A DNA stretch of 25,802 bases from JBGPFS01 sp041483455. Its GTDB lineage: Bacteria; Chloroflexota; Limnocylindria; Limnocylindrales; CSP1-4. Both the position numbers and the translations under genes were made by a program. The notes below the pieces were generated by a model, which ran no database searches, was not told the DNA's origin, and worked only from the letters and a program-made list of their open reading frames with translations. Positions 14,108-21,582 of the stretch are shown piece by piece; the stretch's first letter is position 1; every line of letters begins with the position of its first letter. The stretch lies in contig JBGPFS010000011.1 in assembly GCA_041483455.1 (NCBI GenBank), forward strand, positions 1 to 25,802. The letters are read 5' to 3'.

Positions 14108-15415
14108 ATGAAGCCGACGAAGCCGACGATGGCGGTCATCCTGGCGGGCGGCGAGGGCGAGCGCCTGTCGATCCTCTCGTCGGTCCGGGCGAAGCCGGCC
14201 GTCCCGTTCGGCGGGAAGTACCGGATCATCGACTTCGCGCTGAGCAACTGCGTCAACTCCGGGATCGACAACGTGGTCGTCCTGACCCAGTACAACCCGC
14301 GCTCGCTGAACGACCACATCGGCCTCGGGCGCCCGTGGGACCTCGATCGGAACACCGGCGGCGTGAAGATGCTCCAGCCGTACATCAGGCGCGGCCGGGT
14401 CGCCGAGTGGTACGCCGGGACCGCCGACGCGGTGCTCCAGAACCTGAACGTGATCGAGCACGATCCGTGCGACGCGATCCTGGTCCTGGCCGGCGATCAC
14501 ATCTACAAGATGGACTACACCCCGTTCCTGGCCGCCCATCGCCGCCGGCGGGCGGACGTCACGATCGCCGTCCGGCGCGTCCCGCTCGCCGATGCCACGC
14601 GGATGGGGATCCTGGCCATGGACGACGCGAACCGGGTCGTGGAATGGCAGGAGAAGCCGAAGGCCCCCAAGAGCGACCTCGCGAGCATGGGCGTCTATGT
14701 CTTCAGCAAGCGGGCGCTCCGGCGCTGGCTGACCGAAGGCCTCCCCGATTTCGGGGCGAACGTGATCCCGGCCATGATCGACGGCGGGGCGCGGGTCTTC
14801 GGCTATCGCTTCGAGGGCTACTGGCAGGACGTCGGGACGATCCAGTCCTACTGGGAGGCGAACATGGGCCTCCTGGCGGACAGCCCCGAGCTCGACCTGT
14901 ACGACCGGAGCTGGCTCATCCACACCCGCTCCGAGGAGCGCGCCCCCGCCCACATCGGCGCCACCGCGCAGGTCCATCGGAGCCTGATCAGCCACGGCTG
15001 CGTGATCGACGGTACCGTGGTCCACAGTGTCCTCTCGCCGGGCGTCCGGGTCGAGGTGGGCGCCGTCATCCGGGACTCGATCGTGATGTTCGATACGGTC
15101 GTCCGGAAGGGCGCGATCATCGACCGCTCCATCCTCGACAAGGAGGTGACGGTGGGCCCGGGCGCCGTCATCGGCGAGGGCCCCGACGATCCCCCGAACC
15201 GCGCCGAGCCCTCGCGCCTGAACACCGGGATCACGGTCATCGGGAAGCGGGCGATCATCCCGCGCGGAGAGCGGATCGGGCGGAACGTGCGGATCGGCGG
15301 GGAGGTCCGGGCGACCGACTTCACTTCGAAGGCGGTCCGGAGCGGGTCGTCGGTCGAGCGCGCGACCGGCATCGCCGCGGGCCGCTCCAGGAAGAGCTCC
15401 GTGGCGACCGGCTGA
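14108..15415 (+). CDS. glgC: Glucose-1-phosphate adenylyltransferase
   Basis: Makes ADP-glucose from glucose 1-phosphate and ATP, the committed step of bacterial glycogen synthesis, in the cytoplasm. The 435-residue product is close to E. coli GlgC in length. The N-terminal nucleotidyltransferase domain has AVILAGGEGERL at about 9-20, AKPAVPFGGKYRIIDFALSN, the GTADAV segment near 104-109, and LAGDHIYKMDY around 126-136 with the metal Asp. EWQEKPK and GVYVFSKRAL follow, then YWQDVGTI. The C-terminal third is a left-handed beta-helix of hexapeptide-like repeats (HIGATAQV, SLISHGCVI, DSIVMFD). ATG at 14108 has GGAGG at 14098-14102. It appears monocistronic; no glycogen synthase or branching enzyme is present in the window. 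Confidence 0.95.
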   Translation: MKPTKPTMAVILAGGEGERLSILSSVRAKPAVPFGGKYRIIDFALSNCVNSGIDNVVVLTQYNPRSLNDHIGLGRPWDLDRNTGGVKMLQPYIRRGRVAEWYAGTADAVLQNLNVIEHDPCDAILVLAGDHIYKMDYTPFLAAHRRRRADVTIAVRRVPLADATRMGILAMDDANRVVEWQEKPKAPKSDLASMGVYVFSKRALRRWLTEGLPDFGANVIPAMIDGGARVFGYRFEGYWQDVGTIQSYWEANMGLLADSPELDLYDRSWLIHTRSEERAPAHIGATAQVHRSLISHGCVIDGTVVHSVLSPGVRVEVGAVIRDSIVMFDTVVRKGAIIDRSILDKEVTVGPGAVIGEGPDDPPNRAEPSRLNTGITVIGKRAIIPRGERIGRNVRIGGEVRATDFTSKAVRSGSSVERATGIAAGRSRKSSVATG

Positions 15416-15433
15416 GGTCTGTCGCGCGCCCGG

Positions 15434-15453
15434 CGGCCCGGAAGGCCGGGCCG
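15434..15453 (+). terminator. Strong 8-bp hairpin after glgC
   Basis: CGGCCCGG-AAGG-CCGGGCCG is a perfect 8-bp GC stem with a 4-nt loop, 18 bases after the glgC stop. It ends three bases before the -10 box of the next gene and therefore occupies the -35/spacer region of that promoter. Likely the glgC terminator. A double role in the next promoter is possible. Confidence 0.5.
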
Positions 15454-15456
15454 GGC

Positions 15457-15462
15457 TAGACT
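15457..15462 (+). promoter_or_regulatory. -10 box TAGACT, 9 bases before the YbjN-like start
   Basis: TAGACT followed by nine bases and the ATG at 15472 predicts transcription starting within about 3 bases of the start codon. The intervening bases (TCGGGGCCC) contain no proper ribosome binding site, so the mRNA is likely leaderless. Confidence 0.5.
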
Positions 15463-15471
15463 TCGGGGCCC

Positions 15472-16038
15472 ATGTCCAAGGCCACGCCGCCCGTGCCGCC
15501 CGCGTACCCCACGCCGCCCGCCCACCCCGTGCCGCCCGCGGTCGAGCCCGCCACGGTCGAGGGCTGGCTGGCGGAGCTCGGGATCGCCCCGAGCGCCCGC
15601 GTCGACCGCGACGCCGTGGTCGCCTGGGATCTTGAGCTCGACGGCCGCCGCCGCTTCGCCGTCGGGGTGACCGTCATCCTCGACCCGGCCCTGGGGCTCA
15701 TCACGTGGGTCCACTTCGCGCCGCCGATCGGTGACGGGCTGCGGAAGTCGTACCTGCGGCTCCTGCGCTGGAACGACGAGTTCCCGTTCGTGAAGTTCTC
15801 GCTGGCGGAGGACGGCCGGCCCACCCTGAGCACGGAGATCCCGCTCCGGATCCTCGACCGCGACGAGCTCGGCGTGGCGCTCGTGCGCTCGCTCGCGATC
15901 TGCGACGCGCTGCTCGAGGAATCGGCGGCCTGGCTCTGGATCGGCGGCCGGATCCCGGATCCGGGCGATCGGGTGTGCCGGAACCCGGCGCTGTTCGAGC
16001 GCTATCGGGACCGCCTGCCGGAGCTTCTCGGGTCATGA
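15472..16038 (+). CDS. YbjN-like protein with Pro-rich N-terminus
   Basis: A 188-residue protein. Residues 6-24 are a Pro-rich repeat, and the remainder resembles the YbjN / type III secretion chaperone-like alpha-beta fold: a helix at VEGWLAELGI, VAWDLELDGRRRFAVGVTVILDP, GDGLRKSYLRLLRWNDEFPFVKFSL, then LSTEIPLRILDRDELGVALVRSLAICDALLEE. The pattern of a two-strand sheet followed by LRLLRWNDE-x-x-FVKF and a final helix is typical. No enzymatic residues are expected; YbjN-type proteins are implicated in stress response or as chaperones. It is cytoplasmic. Its stop codon overlaps the start of the following metallopeptidase gene (ATGA), so the two are co-translated. Functional linkage is inferred from this coupling only. 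Confidence 0.75.
   Translation: MSKATPPVPPAYPTPPAHPVPPAVEPATVEGWLAELGIAPSARVDRDAVVAWDLELDGRRRFAVGVTVILDPALGLITWVHFAPPIGDGLRKSYLRLLRWNDEFPFVKFSLAEDGRPTLSTEIPLRILDRDELGVALVRSLAICDALLEESAAWLWIGGRIPDPGDRVCRNPALFERYRDRLPELLGS
15493..15546 (+). repeat. 18-base coding repeat in the YbjN-like gene
   Basis: Two and a half units of about 18 bases (15493-15510, 15511-15528, 15529 onward) encode (V/T)PPA(Y/H)P. The units differ mainly at wobble positions and the first and fifth codons, so the repeat is old or under selection at the protein level. Confidence 0.7.
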
Positions 16039-18071
16039 TCCGAAGGTTCGTCGCCCTCGTCGGCGTCGCGGGGCTGTTGGCCGGGACGCTCGTCCTGGCG
16101 CCGACCGGTGTCGCCCCGACCGCCGCCGCGCTGCCGTCCGTGACGGTCGTCGGGGCCGCGACCTACGACGTCCGGCCGGAGGCGGCGACCGTCCACGCGA
16201 CCGTCGACATCACGGTCGCCAATCGGCAGGCCGATACCGTCATCCGGCGGTTCTACGTGGATACGGTCACCCTGGCCCTGCCGACCGGCAGCTCCGGGTT
16301 CACGGCCAGCGCGGGCGCGACCAAGCTGCGGGCGGCGGTCGGTCGCCGGACCGCGACCGCCACGATGCTGACGGTGACGCTCCCGACCCGGCTGTACGGC
16401 GGCAAGAGCGTCACGTTCCGGCTCGGCTTCGACCTGGTCGACCGGGGCGGCGCCGCGACCCGGGCCCTGCGGGTCGGTACCTCGCTCGTCACGGTCGGGG
16501 TCATCGCCTTCGCCACGGCGGCCACGCCCGGCGCCTCGGTCGTCGTCCGCTTCCCGGCCGGCTACCAGGTCGACGTCGCGGCCGGGCACCTGGGTGCGCC
16601 CGTCACGGCGGCCGACGGCACGATCACCCTCAGCTCCGGAGGCCTGCCCGATGCCGGGGCCTTCTCGGCCTACCTGGTGGCCACGCGGCCGTCGGACCTC
16701 GTCGAGACGCCGCTCCGGATCGCGGTCGGCGACCGGTTCGCCGACCTGGCGGTGCGGGCCTGGCCCGACGATGCGGCCTGGGGGAAGCGGACGGCGTCGC
16801 TGCTCGAGCGGGGGCTGCCGTTGATCGGGCAGGCGATCGGCGTGCCGTATCCGGAGACGTCGCTGGTGAGCGTCGAGGAATCGATCGGCCGCGAGCTGGG
16901 CGGCTACGCGGGCATCTACGACCCGTCGGCCGCCCGGATCCGGGTCGACTATGCGGCCAGCGCGGCGGTGGTCCTCCACGAGGCCTCGCACCTGTGGTTC
17001 AACGGCTCGCTGTTCGCCGACCGCTGGATCGACGAGGGCTTCGCGACCGAGACCGCCGCGCTCGTCGCCGGTCCGCTGAAGCTCCCGCCGGGCGTCCCGC
17101 CGCTGACCGCGGCACTGCTCGCCCTGCGCATCCCGCTCAACGCCTGGACCGGCGTCCAGGAACCAGCCGCCCAGGAGGCCTTCGCGTATGCGGCCTCGGC
17201 CGAGGTCGCGAGCCGGATCGTCGCGCTCGCCGGGCGGGATGGCCTGCGGGCGGTCTTCGCGGCGGCCGCAGCCGGCTGGGCGGCGTACCAGGATCCCCTC
17301 GCGGCGCCCGCGACCACGGGCGCTGCGGCTGTCGCTCCGACCCCGGAGCTCGGCGATGCGGGCCCGGCCGATTGGCGGACCCTCCTCGACGACCTCGCGG
17401 AATGGGGCCACGTGGATGCCACGGACCTGTGGCGGACCTGGGTGGTCCGGCCCGAGGAGGCCTCGCTGCTCGACGTCCGCGGGGCGGCCCGCGCCGATTA
17501 CGCCGCCCTGCTCAAGCTGGCCGGCGACTGGCACCTCCCGGTTTCGATCCGGACCGCTCTCGGGGCGTGGCGCTTCGACGACGCCCGGGCGCTCTCGACC
17601 CGGCTCCGCGCCCTCCTCGACGGCCGCTCGACGATCGGGTCCCGGGCGGACGCGATCGGGCTGACGCCGCCGCCGACCCTGCGGGCGATGTTCGAGGACG
17701 GATCGCGGACCGCGGCCGCGCCCACGGAGGTCGCCAACGAGATCCAGGTGCTCGACGCGCTCACCGCCACGACCGACGCGCGGGAGCGCGCCGCCGGCAC
17801 GCTCGCCGCGATCGGGCTGCTCTTCTCCGATCCGGGTCTGGACCTGGCCGCGGCTCGCACGGCGTTCACGAAGGGCGACCTGCCGGCCGCCCTCGCCCAG
17901 GCCGCGCTGGCCCACGCTGCCTGGGCCGGGGCACGCGACCTCGGGGGCTTCCGCCTCCGGGTCGTCGGTGCGGTCGGGCTGGTCCTGGGCCTGGCGATCG
18001 CGCTCGTCGCCGCGGACCGACGGCGGAGGCGGCGCCGCGGCCTGCCGGACATCGACGCCGGCCGGCGCTGA
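16035..18071 (+). CDS. Secreted, C-terminally anchored gluzincin (M1-like) metallopeptidase
   Basis: A 678-residue exported zinc peptidase. A signal peptide covers about 1-33 (MIRR, hydrophobic core, cut near AAA). A beta-rich domain, about 35-230, resembles the N-terminal saddle of M1 enzymes. The catalytic segment VVLHEASHLWF gives H315, E316 and H319; WIDEGFATE supplies the third ligand E334, aligned with the NEGFA of M1 peptidases. The spacing HExxH-14-E is four residues shorter than the usual 18. No GAMEN motif is seen; GGYAGIY at about 299-305 may occupy its place. A final hydrophobic helix at about 638-660 followed by RRRRRR anchors the C-terminus with the peptidase outside. ATG at 16035 overlaps the YbjN-like stop (ATGA). 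Substrate unknown; an endo- or aminopeptidase role is inferred. Confidence 0.82.
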   Translation: MIRRFVALVGVAGLLAGTLVLAPTGVAPTAAALPSVTVVGAATYDVRPEAATVHATVDITVANRQADTVIRRFYVDTVTLALPTGSSGFTASAGATKLRAAVGRRTATATMLTVTLPTRLYGGKSVTFRLGFDLVDRGGAATRALRVGTSLVTVGVIAFATAATPGASVVVRFPAGYQVDVAAGHLGAPVTAADGTITLSSGGLPDAGAFSAYLVATRPSDLVETPLRIAVGDRFADLAVRAWPDDAAWGKRTASLLERGLPLIGQAIGVPYPETSLVSVEESIGRELGGYAGIYDPSAARIRVDYAASAAVVLHEASHLWFNGSLFADRWIDEGFATETAALVAGPLKLPPGVPPLTAALLALRIPLNAWTGVQEPAAQEAFAYAASAEVASRIVALAGRDGLRAVFAAAAAGWAAYQDPLAAPATTGAAAVAPTPELGDAGPADWRTLLDDLAEWGHVDATDLWRTWVVRPEEASLLDVRGAARADYAALLKLAGDWHLPVSIRTALGAWRFDDARALSTRLRALLDGRSTIGSRADAIGLTPPPTLRAMFEDGSRTAAAPTEVANEIQVLDALTATTDARERAAGTLAAIGLLFSDPGLDLAAARTAFTKGDLPAALAQAALAHAAWAGARDLGGFRLRVVGAVGLVLGLAIALVAADRRRRRRRGLPDIDAGRR

Positions 18072-18133
18072 CGCGGACGGGCGCCTCGGCGTCCCCGCCG
18101 CGGCCGCGCAGAGCCGCCGCGGACCCGCGGTCG

Positions 18134-18144
18134 TACGCTACACT
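18134..18144 (+). promoter_or_regulatory. -10 candidates before the NAPRTase gene
   Basis: TACGCT (18134-18139) and the overlapping TACACT (18139-18144) are both TAnnnT boxes, 58-63 bases before the ATG at 18202. The upstream stretch 18072-18130 is rich in CCGCGG palindromes but has no clear terminator or -35. Confidence 0.4.
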
Positions 18145-18201
18145 CCCGAGCCAGTCGCCCCGCGCTCGCGGCGTCGCGGAACCTGGAGGCTGATCCGACC
18201 G

Positions 18202-19233
18202 ATGGGGATCCTGCGGACCCGACCCTCGCACGAGATCCTGTCCGGCGATTCGGCCGACGTCTACTTCATGCGCGCCGAGAGTGTCCTCGAGCGCGAGGGC
18301 CTCGACCCGCTCGTCACGATGGAGGTCTTCGCCCGCGAGGCGGCCGTCCTGTGCGGCATCGACGAGGCGAAGAACCTGCTGGCCCACGTCCTCGCCGACG
18401 CCGCGCCCGGCGAGCTGACGGTCGAGGCGCTCGCCGACGGCGACCTGATCGAGCCCAAGGAGATCGTCCTCCGGATCACCGCGCGGTACCGTCGGTTCGG
18501 CCTGTACGAGACCGCGATCCTGGGCATGCTCGCCCAGGAGACCGGCTGGGCGACCGCCGCCCGGGAGTGCGTCGAGGCCGCCGCGCCCCAGCCGGTGATC
18601 ATGTTCGGGGCCCGGCATGTCCACCCGGACATCACGGACGTCCTCGATTACGCGGCGATCGTCGGCGGCTGCGTCGGCGCGTCCACCCCCGCCGGCGCCC
18701 GGCTGGCCGGGCTGAACCCGACCGGCACGATGCCCCACTCGCTCGTCCTCATCTTCGGCGACACGGTCGAGGCGGCCCTCGCCTTCGACCGCGACCTCGG
18801 CCCGGACGTGCCGCGCATCGTCCTCGTCGACACGTTCCGCGACGAGGGCGAGGAGGCCCTCCGGGTCGCCCACGCGCTCGGCGATCGGCTCTACGGGATC
18901 CGGCTCGACACGCCGTCGGAGCGCGGCCGCGTGACGCCCGACCTCGTCCTCGAGATCCGGGCCCGGCTCGACATCGAGGGGTTCGACCATGTCCGGATCG
19001 TCGTCTCGGGCGGCCTGACGCCCGAGCGGATCGCGATCTTCAAGGAGGCCGGGGCGCCGGTCGACTCGTATGCGGTCGGCTCCCACATCAGCGGTGCGTC
19101 GCCGATCGACTTCACCGCCGACATCAAGGCGATCGACGGCCGACCGATCGCGAAGCGCGGCCGGATCCCCGGCCTGACCCCCTCGCCGCGGCTCCAGGCC
19201 ATCGACCTCGCCGCGTGGCGCGCCGGCGACTGA
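18202..19233 (+). CDS. pncB: Nicotinate phosphoribosyltransferase (short form)
   Basis: NAD salvage enzyme joining nicotinate and PRPP to give nicotinate mononucleotide. The 343-residue product starts with a family-typical SGDSADVYFMRAESVL segment at 14-29. FGARHVHPD at 135-143 and GTMPHSLVLIFGD at 175-187 are the conserved substrate and His-containing loops. VDTFRDEGEEALRVA and YGIRLDTPS follow, and IVVSGGLTPERI (267-278) with YAVGSHISG (290-298) forms the phosphate-binding end of the type II PRTase barrel. It is shorter than E. coli PncB (about 400) and resembles the compact archaeal/thermophile form. ATG at 18202 has GGAGG about 12 bases upstream. The TPR gene starts 10 bases after its stop, so the two probably form an operon. 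Confidence 0.92.
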   Translation: MGILRTRPSHEILSGDSADVYFMRAESVLEREGLDPLVTMEVFAREAAVLCGIDEAKNLLAHVLADAAPGELTVEALADGDLIEPKEIVLRITARYRRFGLYETAILGMLAQETGWATAARECVEAAAPQPVIMFGARHVHPDITDVLDYAAIVGGCVGASTPAGARLAGLNPTGTMPHSLVLIFGDTVEAALAFDRDLGPDVPRIVLVDTFRDEGEEALRVAHALGDRLYGIRLDTPSERGRVTPDLVLEIRARLDIEGFDHVRIVVSGGLTPERIAIFKEAGAPVDSYAVGSHISGASPIDFTADIKAIDGRPIAKRGRIPGLTPSPRLQAIDLAAWRAGD

Positions 19234-19243
19234 GCGAGCCGTC

Positions 19244-19690
19244 GTGGACGCCCCCGACGAGCGCGAGTCGGCATACGGCCTCCTCCAGCGCGGGCAGGAG
19301 CTGATCTCCGGGCAGCACTTCGCGCAGGCCGCGGTGGTGCTGGCACGGGCGGACCGGTTGGCGCCGGGGCGCGGCTCGATCCTCGAGGCGCTCGCCCGGG
19401 CCGAGTTCAACAGTCGCCAGTACGCGCAGGCCGCGGAGACATTCGGCCGCCTGCTCGAGGTGGACCCCTCGGGCCACTACGCCCACTACGGTCGCGGCCT
19501 CAGCCTGCTCCGGTCCGGGCGCCGGAGCGAGGCCCGCCTCCACCTGCGACTGGCGACCGTCCTCTATCCCTCGAGTGCGCTCTACCGGACCGCGTATGCG
19601 CGGCTGGGCCCCGAGCCCAGCGTCGAGCCGAGTGCCGAGCCGGGCACCAAGCCGAGCGCCGATCCTGCGCGGACGCCGCCGACCGACTGA
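19244..19690 (+). CDS. TPR-repeat protein with a Pro/Glu/Ser-rich tail
   Basis: A 148-residue protein made of about three tetratricopeptide-like helical hairpins: AYGLLQRGQELISGQHFAQAAVVLARADRLAP (10-41), ILEALARAEFNSRQYAQAAETFGRLLEVDP and AHYGRGLSLLRSGRRSEARLHLRLATVLYP (to about 109). The last 30 residues are a low-complexity PxPS tail encoded by a 12-base tandem repeat. TPR proteins mediate protein-protein contacts; the partner is unknown. GTG at 19244 follows the NAPRTase stop by 10 bases with only a weak GAGC ribosome-binding match, suggesting translation depends on the upstream gene. The 3' end is convergent with the Nudix gene and separated from it by 10 bases. Confidence 0.8.
   Translation: MDAPDERESAYGLLQRGQELISGQHFAQAAVVLARADRLAPGRGSILEALARAEFNSRQYAQAAETFGRLLEVDPSGHYAHYGRGLSLLRSGRRSEARLHLRLATVLYPSSALYRTAYARLGPEPSVEPSAEPGTKPSADPARTPPTD
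19613..19660 (+). repeat. Four 12-base coding repeats in the TPR protein tail
   Basis: Four in-frame units (19613-19624, 19625-19636, 19637-19648, 19649-19660) encode EPSV, EPSA, EPGT and KPSA. The DNA units differ by a few bases each, so this is a degenerate tandem repeat within the low-complexity tail. Confidence 0.7.
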
Positions 19691-19700
19691 CCGTCCCGGC

Positions 19701-20285
19701 TCAGGTCTCGCCGGCCGCCTTCAGTCGTTCGAGCCAGAACAGGCCGACGATCGACTTCGCATCGACGATCCCGCCCGTCACCGCCAGCTCGACCGCCTCG
19801 CGCCAGGGGAGGGGGACGAGCTCGAGCCGCTCGTCCTCGTCCGGGCCGAGGCGGTCCTCGTGGGCCGGGGCGAGGTCGGTCGCGAGGTAGAGCCGCATCA
19901 GCTCCGTCGCGAAGCCCGGAACGGTCCAGAACTCGGCCAGCTTCCGCCAGGTCGCGGCCCGGAAGCCGGTCTCCTCCTCGAGCTCGCGCCGGGCGGCGAC
20001 GTCCGGATCCTCGACCGTCCCGGCGTCCAGGTCCGCGGTGTCGAGGGTCCCGGCAGGCAGCTCCAGGAGCGCCCGTCCGGCGGCCGTCCGCCACTGTCGG
20101 ACGAGGAGGACCCGGTCCTCCGGGTCGAGGGCGACCACGACGACCGCACCCGGGTGGCCGAGGATCTCGCGCTCCGACCGTCGCCCGTCCGCGAACTCGA
20201 CCGTGGCGATCCGGAAGTCGCCGAGGCGTCCCCGATAGATCGTCCGCGAGGCGACGATCGTCTCCCGGAGATGCTCGTCGTCCAC
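19701..20285 (-). CDS. Nudix hydrolase, ADP-ribose pyrophosphatase-like
   Basis: Likely hydrolyses ADP-ribose or a similar nucleoside diphosphate sugar to AMP and a sugar phosphate. The 194-residue protein has the NudF-type layout: a domain-swap N-terminal sheet (SRTIYRGRLGDFRIATVEFADGR), VVVVALDPEDRVLLVRQWR at 48-66, LLELPAGTLD at 73-82, and RELEEETGF at 100-108. The Nudix box is unusual: between G79 and E92 there are 12 residues rather than 5, a 7-residue insertion (TADLDAG-like), while E92-x7-R100-E101-L-x-E-E is intact, so catalysis should be preserved. LAEFWTVPGFATELMRLYLAT is the usual segment following the box. The start GTG at 20285 lies 17 bases past the malK-type stop with only a weak GAGCGAG site; it is probably in one transcript with that gene. 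Confidence 0.88.
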   Translation of the reverse strand: MDDEHLRETIVASRTIYRGRLGDFRIATVEFADGRRSEREILGHPGAVVVVALDPEDRVLLVRQWRTAAGRALLELPAGTLDTADLDAGTVEDPDVAARRELEEETGFRAATWRKLAEFWTVPGFATELMRLYLATDLAPAHEDRLGPDEDERLELVPLPWREAVELAVTGGIVDAKSIVGLFWLERLKAAGET

Positions 20286-20302
20286 CGGGCGACCGGGCTC
20301 GC

Positions 20303-21412
20303 TCAGCTGGCCATCACGGCGCTGAGCAGGGAGGACCCGCTGTCCGCGTCGAAGAGGTGGAGCTTGTCGAGCGGCAGGCGCAGGTCGACCATGTCGCCCG
20401 GGCGGATCCGGTGTTCGGCGCCGACCACCGCGACGACATCCTTGCCGGCCAGGGAGAGATGGAGGAGCTCCTCGTTGCCGAGGTACTCGACCACGTCCGC
20501 CTTGGCCTGGATGCCGAACGCGTCGCTGCCCATCTCGCCGACGTCGAGATGCTCCGGCCGGAAGCCGGCCACGAGCCTGCGGCCGCTGGTCGGCCCGACC
20601 GCCTCGCGGAGGCGCGCGGGAAGCGAGAACGAGAGGCCGTCGCCCGTGAGCGTCGCGCCGTCGCCGGCCCCGGCGACCGTGACGTCGGCGAAGTTCATCG
20701 ACGGGCTGCCGATGAACCCGGCCACGAACTTGTTGATCGGCTTGTCGTAGAGCGACTGCGGGGTGCCGACCTGTTGCAGGAGCCCGTCGTTCATCACGGC
20801 GATCCGGGTCCCCATCGTCATCGCCTCGATCTGGTCGTGGGTGACGTAGACCATCGTGGTCCCCAGGCGCTGGTGAAGGCGGGCGATCTCGGCCCGGGTC
20901 TGGACCCGGAGCTTCGCGTCGAGGTTCGAGAGCGGCTCGTCCATCAGGAAGACCGCCGGCTCCCGGACGATCGCCCGGCCGAGCGCGACGCGCTGGCGCT
21001 GGCCGCCGGAGAGCTCCTTCGGCTTGCGGTCGAGCAGGTTCGAGAGCTGGATCGTCTCGGCCGCCGCCTTGACCCGGCGCTCGATCTCCGCCTTGGGGAC
21101 CTTGCGCAGCTTCAGGCCGAAGGCGAGGTTGTCGCGGACCGACATATGCGGGTAGAGCGCGTAGCTCTGGAAGACCATCGCGATGTCGCGATCCTTGGGG
21201 GCGATGTCGTTGACGACCTTCTCGCCGATCTTCAGCGTGCCGGTCGTGATCTCCTCGAGCCCGGCGATCATCCGGAGGCTCGTCGTCTTCCCGCACCCGG
21301 ACGGGCCGACGAGGACCATGAACTCCCCGTCCTGGATCTCCAGGCTCAGGTCGGCGACCGCGGTCACCTCCCCGTACTTCTTCGTGACGTGCTCGAAGGT
21401 GACGGTCGCCAT
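20303..21412 (-). CDS. Carbohydrate ABC transporter ATPase (MalK/UgpC/MsmK type)
   Basis: Cytoplasmic ATPase of a CUT1-type sugar importer. The 369-residue product contains every expected element: Walker A GPSGCGKT at 36-43, Q-loop Q82, signature LSGGQ at 134-138, Walker B VFLMDEP at 154-160, D-loop SNLDAK, and H192 in the H-loop YVTHD. A C-terminal TOBE/OB-fold regulatory domain follows from about 240 (GFRPEHLDV, MVDLRLPLDKLHLFD). No solute-binding protein or permease gene is present in the window, so it may serve several importers, as MsmK/MsiK-type ATPases do. ATG at 21412 has AGGAGA about 8 bases upstream. A 15-base palindrome and a -10-like box lie in its upstream region. The substrate class is inferred from family; specific sugars cannot be named. 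Confidence 0.93.
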   Translation of the reverse strand: MATVTFEHVTKKYGEVTAVADLSLEIQDGEFMVLVGPSGCGKTTSLRMIAGLEEITTGTLKIGEKVVNDIAPKDRDIAMVFQSYALYPHMSVRDNLAFGLKLRKVPKAEIERRVKAAAETIQLSNLLDRKPKELSGGQRQRVALGRAIVREPAVFLMDEPLSNLDAKLRVQTRAEIARLHQRLGTTMVYVTHDQIEAMTMGTRIAVMNDGLLQQVGTPQSLYDKPINKFVAGFIGSPSMNFADVTVAGAGDGATLTGDGLSFSLPARLREAVGPTSGRRLVAGFRPEHLDVGEMGSDAFGIQAKADVVEYLGNEELLHLSLAGKDVVAVVGAEHRIRPGDMVDLRLPLDKLHLFDADSGSSLLSAVMAS

Positions 21413-21459
21413 CGCGCTCTCCTCGTCTCCAGGCGGACGACGCGGGCCCATGCATCCGG

Positions 21460-21474
21460 CCGCACGTGGTGCGG
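21460..21474. promoter_or_regulatory. 15-base palindrome upstream of the sugar ABC ATPase
   Basis: CCGCAC-GTG-GTGCGG is a perfect 6-base inverted repeat around three bases, 48 bases upstream of the ATPase ATG and 43 bases downstream of its candidate -10 box. Position and size fit a repressor operator (LacI/GntR-type sites are of this size), but a simple mRNA hairpin is equally possible. Confidence 0.4.
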
Positions 21475-21516
21475 ACTCGGACGGGCCCCGTACGCGTCCG
21501 TCGCGGGGACGGGAGC

Positions 21517-21522
21517 ATCGTA
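21517..21522 (-). promoter_or_regulatory. -10 box TACGAT for the sugar ABC ATPase gene
   Basis: On the minus strand TACGAT fits the TAnnnT form, 104 bases upstream of the ATG at 21412. No convincing -35 at 16-18 bases. For the divergent flavodoxin-like gene, only GACAAT at 21547-21552 is a possible, weaker -10. Confidence 0.35.
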
Positions 21523-21582
21523 CCAGCGGGGGGTGTGCGGACGCGCGACAATGGGGGCGACCAGCCTCCCGGAGGAACGCTC

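Noticed and set aside
18072..18133. Repeated CCGCGG palindromes as a terminator or operator
   Set aside because: At this GC content such hexamers arise by chance. The pairing possibilities are many and none stands out or is followed by a T tract.
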